Assembly: GCA_017163975.1 (NCBI GenBank)
Contig: JAFFSR010000316.1
Coordinates: forward strand, 2,950,001-3,014,000
Direction of reading: 5' to 3'
Origin: Anastatus disparis
Taxonomy: Eukaryota > Arthropoda > Insecta > Hymenoptera > Eupelmidae
Length of the DNA stretch: 64,000 bases
Part shown: positions 59,507 to 64,000 of the stretch, piece after piece
Layout: each line of letters opens with the position of its first letter
Numbering within the stretch: position 1 is the first letter of the stretch
Program-made: the position numbers and the translations under genes
The notes under the pieces: model-generated
Database searches by the model: none
What the model was told of the DNA's origin: nothing
What the model saw: only the letters and a program-made list of their open reading frames with translations

Positions 59507-59860
59507 CCGTCAAGCGGGGGCAGTCCACTAATAAAAAGCAGCTATAAAGCCGTAGACAAACCTTTAACAGTGTCGATATGAGTATAGAGAACACTTAGCT
59601 ATATATTTTAAACTATTTTCCCTTAAAAAAGGGCGAAGAATAGACTTTAAACACACACCACTATTTAAAGAGAGGATGGCTCGATCCGCACGCTTTCGTG
59701 GCTCAGTCGCTTCTCCTTGTTGAAAATATACACACTCATACCAGGTGTCGCCACCTATTGAGAATATTTAGTAGACAGTTGAAGAGAATCAAGTTGCGTC
59801 TCGTCGTCGTTCAGTTCAGTTCAAGTCCGTCTGTTAAAGCCAGAACTTGTATTTCATTAT
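59507..59860 (-). promoter_or_regulatory. 5' UTR with likely internal promoter of the I-like element
   Basis: GC-richer than its surroundings and immediately upstream of ORF1. I elements carry internal promoters there; no specific motif is claimed. Confidence 0.5.
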
Positions 59861-60578
59861 TATAGAGAGATCATTTAAATTAATTCATTTTTTATACATC
59901 AAATAAAGACTTTTTATTTAATATAAATTGTGCTCTGCATTTATTAATTATTTAACAACTTTTAAGTAACAAAAAAGTTATAATCAACTTTATGCATAAA
60001 TCATGATTTTTTCCATTTACGCTTGTGTATAATATCTTTTTTTTCAGACATTGATTACTTGAGATTTTGATGGTTTACCTTATGTTTTTATTATACCAAT
60101 GAAAAGATGGGTATTTTAAGATTATTATAGTAAAGTTTCGTCAAAAACTTTTAGGTTTACAAAATATCATTGGGAACGGATGATCCACCTTAACTCAGTT
60201 CTAATACCTTAATCAATTTTATAATAGTAAATATTTTGTTATTTCTAAATAAATTATTCATATATTTTATCTTTTGTTGGATGTAATGATCAAATTTATC
60301 TAAATTATAATAATTATAGTAAACAATTTAAATTATTTGACTTATATTTAGTTTGAACTTATAGAAAATACATTAAAATTACATAGTTGTGGTGAAAAGC
60401 AAACTTGCAAAATATTTTGAAGAATTTGATTATTAGAAAATTATTTGTGTAATAGGATCTGAACTCTGAAATGATTCAAAGAAATCTTGGTTTACAGTAT
60501 TACGATATTTAGAGCATTATAATATTTTATTCTAGTAATTTCGCGAATATATGTAATATGATATAATTTTTTTTGTAG

Positions 60579-61591
60579 GTATTCTCGCACAATTACCTAG
60601 AAAAATTGATACTGTATATTCTGATGAAATAAGAGTCTGTTCGGGAGTATTGTAAAGTAAATAGTAGAATATGTGCTGGCACAAAAGAATGCTAAAGTAT
60701 TTATAATGCTAAAACTAATACAAAGGGAATGCGCCAGAAAATGTTGTTATTAAATGATTTGAAAACATTGTATAAAAAATTTATTGATGAATACGTTGTT
60801 AATAAAAATAGAATTCCTAGTTTTTCTTACTTTGCTAGTTTAAGACCTCAAGAATGTGTCTTAACTGGTGGACCTGGCACACAGTATAGTATGTGTCCGT
60901 AGTCAGCATTAAAATATTAAATTAAAACCGATAACTATAGACAAATCATTACAATATAGAAATGTAATAACTTAGTCTGTCTGCTCAACTGAAAATAAAA
61001 AATGTATGCTACATCAATGTTCAGAGCATCCTGGGGAAGCAGGCATTATTAAGTATTTTGAAAGTTATAATTTCTTACAAACTGAAGAAAAAATAACTTA
61101 TAATTCTTGGGATTCTGAAGACTGATGAGGCTTTACCTTTAATATCTAGAGTTAAGTTGATGACAAAGACTGAATCAGCTTCAAGTTTTTTCAAAACTTT
61201 GTTTAGAAATGTACGACTTACTGAAACATCATTACATTTCAGAAGACCAAAAAAATAGTTATTTAATAATAAAGAAAAATTTAAATGAAGAAACAGATCT
61301 AATGTTAATAGATTTCTCAGAAAATTATGCTTTTATAGCTCAAGATTCTACCCCAGGTTTTTATTTTAACAATGAACAAGCTATTGTATACCCCTTTGTT
61401 TTTTATACAAAAGAAAATAATGATATAATCAATGTTTCAAGTTTTTGTATCATAAGTGACTATAATAATCATGATGCTTATGTTATAAATATATTTCTTC
61501 AAAAAGTTCTGATAGAAGTAAAAAAAAATTTTCCTACCATCGAGAATATTATTTATTTTTCAGACAGAGCTCCTACTCAATACAAAAATAA
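60579..61591 (+). pseudogene. Transposase-like gene, exon 2 (conserved core)
   Basis: Begins GILAQLPRKIDTVYSDE, directly continuing exon 1. After a frameshift near 60630 and a stop come MRQKMLLLNDLKTLYKKF (about 60730), IPSFSYFASLRPQECVLTGG (about 60810-60870) and, beyond further breaks, CMLHQCSEHPGEAGIIKYFE (about 61003-61060). The longest clean part, 61209-61591, reads LLKHHYISEDQKNSYL, LMLIDFSENYAFIAQDSTPG, SSFCIISDYNNHDAYVI and IIYFSDRAPTQYKNK. The Asp residues in LIDFSENY and YFSDRAPTQYKN are good candidates for catalytic metal ligands of a DDE-type enzyme; this is inference. The exon ends at 61591 before GTATGT. Confidence 0.77.
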
Positions 61592-61661
61592 GTATGTTGA
61601 ATTACATTTTGTATTTTCGTATTTGCTGAATTACTTTTAATAAAAAATTCATTTCTTGCAG

Positions 61662-61877
61662 AAATTATATTGCAAACATAGGTGCTCACAAGAAGGATTT
61701 TAGTATTGGAGTAGATTCGTATAATTTTTTCACGACAAATCATGGAAAAAACCCTTGTGATGCAATTGGTGCAGCTGTTAAGAGAAAAGTTAGGCGCGCT
61801 TCTTTACAAAGATCAGCTGATACGCAAATTTTAACTCCTCTGGAAATGTTTAATTATTCATGTAAAAATGGAGAAAA
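61662..61877 (+). pseudogene. Transposase-like gene, exon 3
   Basis: After a 70-bp intron (61592-61661, GTATGT...TTGCAG) the frame reads NYIANIGAHKKDFSIGVD, NFFTTNHGKNPCDAIGAAVK (about 61725-61785) and RRASLQRSADTQILTPLEMF. The exon has no stop and ends at 61877 before GTAAGG. The HGKNPCD..G motif is the third conserved block of this family. Confidence 0.78.
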
Positions 61878-63328
61878 GTAAGGTATGGCATTATTATTTT
61901 TGATGATGAATATTAAAATTTATTACTAAGGAAACAAACAATTTTAAAACCTGAAAAAAGATCCCTTTTTGAACAATATGAGTAGTTTTAATTCGATGTA
62001 TTAAGAAGGAGAGTAAGAGCTGAGACTAATAAAAATATTGTTGATAGTTTAGAAACTATAAAATAAAAATAGTTGACAATACGCATTTACTGAATAGAAT
62101 TATAATTTGCAAATATAAAATAAGATTTATTTATTCTGTTTTTAGTTTAAAAATATAAATAATCTGGATAGAGCTATACCTATAGTGTGCGACGATTCAA
62201 AAATCGCGCTAGACTTAGTACTTGCGCTCAGCCGCTACGAGGCGCTACTCCCGCAACGGGAATAGCGAGCTCCGTAGCATATATAAGCGAGCCGCCGAGC
62301 CAGCATAGAGACTCTCTCCCCAGTCCTCTCTTCACTCTCGCTGTGTACAGAAGTTATGCTCTGCACGGTAAGAGTACTCCGTACCTGTATTCCTTTCCTT
62401 CAATCTGAGTAGTAGGGGGTTTCCACTACACAGACTCTTCTCTCTTCTTACTATGTAGAGAAGTTATGCTTTGCATAGTAAAAATCTCTATCACCGTCCT
62501 ATCTACGTAGTTGGGGGATTCCACTACACAGATACTCTTCCACCTACCGCCGTCGGTAAAATAGATCTCGCGTTTATCCACCGTAGATAATTGCTAATTA
62601 TAATTGCGTTGTAAATATTAATGTCGTATTCTTTCTTTTCTTTGTTTTTTTACAGACGGTTATTAAACACCACGCCACCTACCGGTGAAAACAAGGAATC
62701 ATGATTTATTTTTCTTATTACCGCCAGTCAAAAAGAAATTATTTAGTTTGGTTTAATTGGATTAAAGAATAGTTTTTTTATGTTTGCATTTTTATTTTTT
62801 TATACCGTCGTTGTAAATAAAAACTCTTTGATTTATTATTAATAAATTAACAAAAGATACATTTAAATTAAATCAGTCGTCAAATATACTTATTTACCTA
62901 GTTCCGCAAAAACCTTTCCTGTAATTCCGACCCGTCGTTTATATCTCTAATGTTAAGTTTATTTATTTTTGTTTAAGCATTTAAATTTTATTATTAATAT
63001 GAATTATTATTTTTTTTTACACAAAGTTAAATTCTTAATTACCTTTATTATTTTTTTTCTTTCTTTTCATTATCAAATTTTCTTTACTTTAATTAATTTA
63101 ACTAGTTTATAAGTTTGAACTTTGGCTTTTATCCACCGCCGCAGATCATCCTCACAAAAGTCTGATGCAACCGCAGATCACCAGAAAAGCCAAACGTTAC
63201 AAGTGATAAAATAATTAATAAAAAAATAACTTTTTTAATAAATATAATATTGAGATTTTTTAATTTCAAATTATATATACTGGCTTGAATAAAATTACAA
63301 TTTATTATACAATCACTTATTGTTACAG
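61878..63328 (+). other. Last intron of the transposase-like gene, holding an LTR-like insert
   Basis: Bounded by GTAAGG and TTGTTACAG, with phase preserved. The middle (about 62185-62700) is much more GC-rich than the rest. Confidence 0.65.
62185..62600 (+). promoter_or_regulatory. GC-rich promoter-like or LTR-like segment with tandem copies
   Basis: Contains a TATA-like CATATATAAGCG at about 62278 in a GC-rich setting, followed by CAGCATAGAGACTCTCTCC. Two diverged direct copies of about 115 bp follow (62325-62440 and 62445-62545), each with AGAAGTTATGCTxTGCAxxGTA and TTCCACTACACAGA. This could be a solo LTR or a promoter; clear target duplications were not found. Confidence 0.45.
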
Positions 63329-63514
63329 ATGTATTTATGTTAATAGCGCGGAATGTGAACAGAGGCGTACAAAATTAAAAAAAGATTTAATTTAGCAAAA
63401 ACAATACATAATACTAGATCGTATCTTAGTTTTAAACCAATTGATGAGAAAAGTGCCTGGTTTAAAATTTTGACATCTGATGATGATTCAGAAATAATAA
63501 CATTATTCAAATAA
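63329..63514 (+). pseudogene. Transposase-like gene, last exon
   Basis: Reads CIYVNSAECEQRRTKLKKRF and AKTIHNTRSYLSFKPIDEKS and ends SDDDSEIITLFK before TAA at 63512-63514. The acidic C-terminus and the KT-x-x-TR-x-Y motif fit the family end. An AATAAA-type signal overlaps the stop (63510-63516). The exon is open throughout. Confidence 0.75.
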
Positions 63515-63634
63515 AATTAATTATAAATAAATAATAGAATAGTAACCAAACTAAATATAATCATACATTTTATGAATAGGATCTAGTCTTGAATTTAATA
63601 CTAATTCCATACAGGTTTTAAATTATACTTTTTA

Positions 63635-64000
63635 TATTAACAATAAATATTTTTACAATTCGCTAATTAATTTAGTTATATTGTTCCAAACTAAGGTGAA
63701 CGAAAGATGTATCTTTGTCAATTATTAATAAGATTTAGCGTTAAAAATAAAATTTAAGGTAAATTGTCAAGAAGTCAAACACAATTTTCTGATTTTGTAA
63801 ATATTGAGGATTGAAAATTTTGCAGCCATTTAAGCACCCTTGCACTTACAAGGGAAGTGTCAGAGTACTAAAACGCAGATTTGGCATTTAAGAAACATCA
63901 CTATAAAAGTTACTAAATTTTCAAACGCTCATCCTTCTTTAGCATTAATAGCTAAAAGCTTAAGACTTTTTAAATAAAAACTGACCTCAAATCCTTTCTA
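63635..64000. repeat. Right inverted repeat of the large transposon (runs off the window)
   Basis: Inverted match to 44020-44500, from ACAATTCGCTAATTAATTTAG (63656) to the TGACCTCAAATCCTTTCTA end at 64000, which corresponds to about 44020. About 85 bp of the left repeat are absent near 63880. Confidence 0.85.

Larger units (their letters stand above)
53767..59860 (-). mobile_element. I-like non-LTR retrotransposon with RNase H, near full length
   Basis: Minus strand, 5' to 3': a 5' UTR (59507-59860, GC-richer), ORF1 with CCHC knuckles, and ORF2 with endonuclease, RT and RNase H, then a 3' UTR with a hairpin (GTAGTATTGTAGATTACTAC, about 53851) and a TA tail. RNase H after the RT is typical of the I superfamily. 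Exact ends are not defined. Confidence 0.85.
51275..60578 (+). other. Intron 1 of the transposase-like gene, 9.3 kb
   Basis: Starts GTGAGC after RLDK G and ends TTTTTTTTGTAG before GTATTCTCGC. The phase is preserved across it (codon split after the first base of Gly). It contains the foldback 51400-52260 and the I-like retrotransposon. Confidence 0.72.
43941..64000 (+). mobile_element. Large DNA transposon with long inverted repeats, filled with insertions
   Basis: About 44020-44500 and 63635-64000 are inverted copies; blocks include AACTAAATTAATTAGCGAATT, TTGACTTCTTGACAA, AATCAGAAAAC and CTTTCTAAACAG-like ends. The right repeat runs off the window. Between the repeats lies one spliced gene, split by a retrotransposon in exon 1 and carrying another in intron 1. 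A segment of about 85 bp (about 44145-44230) is present in the left repeat only. The outer end of the left repeat would lie within or beyond the region left of the hAT. Confidence 0.72.

Noticed and set aside
62187..62408. 73-codon + frame
   Set aside because: It overlaps the promoter-like GC-rich island and its start and end have no support.

Overview
This window is AT-rich eukaryotic DNA that looks like an arthropod, most likely insect, genome, possibly a hymenopteran; that assignment is an inference from transposon content only. I found no recognisable host housekeeping gene, rRNA, intact tRNA or CRISPR array. Almost every segment that can be explained is a mobile element or its remains, many nested inside each other.

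Layout. 1-5180: 3' part of a Helentron-like element on the + strand (Pif1 helicase C-terminus, endonuclease-like domain, ubiquitin-specific-protease domain), split by a minus-strand CR1/Jockey-like retrotransposon at 1443-4241. 5181-8780: AT-rich spacer with two diverged duplications. 8781-13200: second CR1-like copy (minus) inserted in one half of a duplication whose other half preserves the empty site. 13700-15290: a 163-bp satellite and a (CA)n tract. 15626-19041: a DNA transposon with ~122-bp repeats in its inverted ends and a decayed ~570-codon transposase-like gene. 20365-20745: a TTAA-flanked foldback. About 21750-31262: a third CR1-like copy (plus) split by a noncoding foldback with two ~2-kb arms (25258-30549).

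32278-43932 is an 11.7-kb hAT-type unit with an 8-bp target duplication and no transposase. It carries a pogo-like MITE, a 282-bp satellite, a 178-bp satellite and a stack of foldback MITEs nested about four deep. The hAT itself sits in sequence next to the left inverted repeat of a larger DNA transposon, whose right repeat lies at 63635-64000 and runs off the window. Between the repeats is that transposon's decayed, spliced gene (exon pieces at 45858-45933, 50547-51274, 60579-61591, 61662-61877, 63329-63514). A non-LTR retrotransposon (45934-50530, 16-bp target duplication) splits its first exon, and an I-like retrotransposon with RNase H (about 53815-59860) lies in its first intron.

The most notable items are the in-frame fusion of endonuclease and deubiquitinase-like domains in the Helentron, the giant noncoding hairpin, the many precise target-site duplications that give an insertion order, and a retrotransposon whose coiled-coil ORF lies downstream of its reverse transcriptase. 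Nearly all coding regions have frameshifts or stops; the longest undamaged frame of a full domain set is the ORF1 at 57938-59506.
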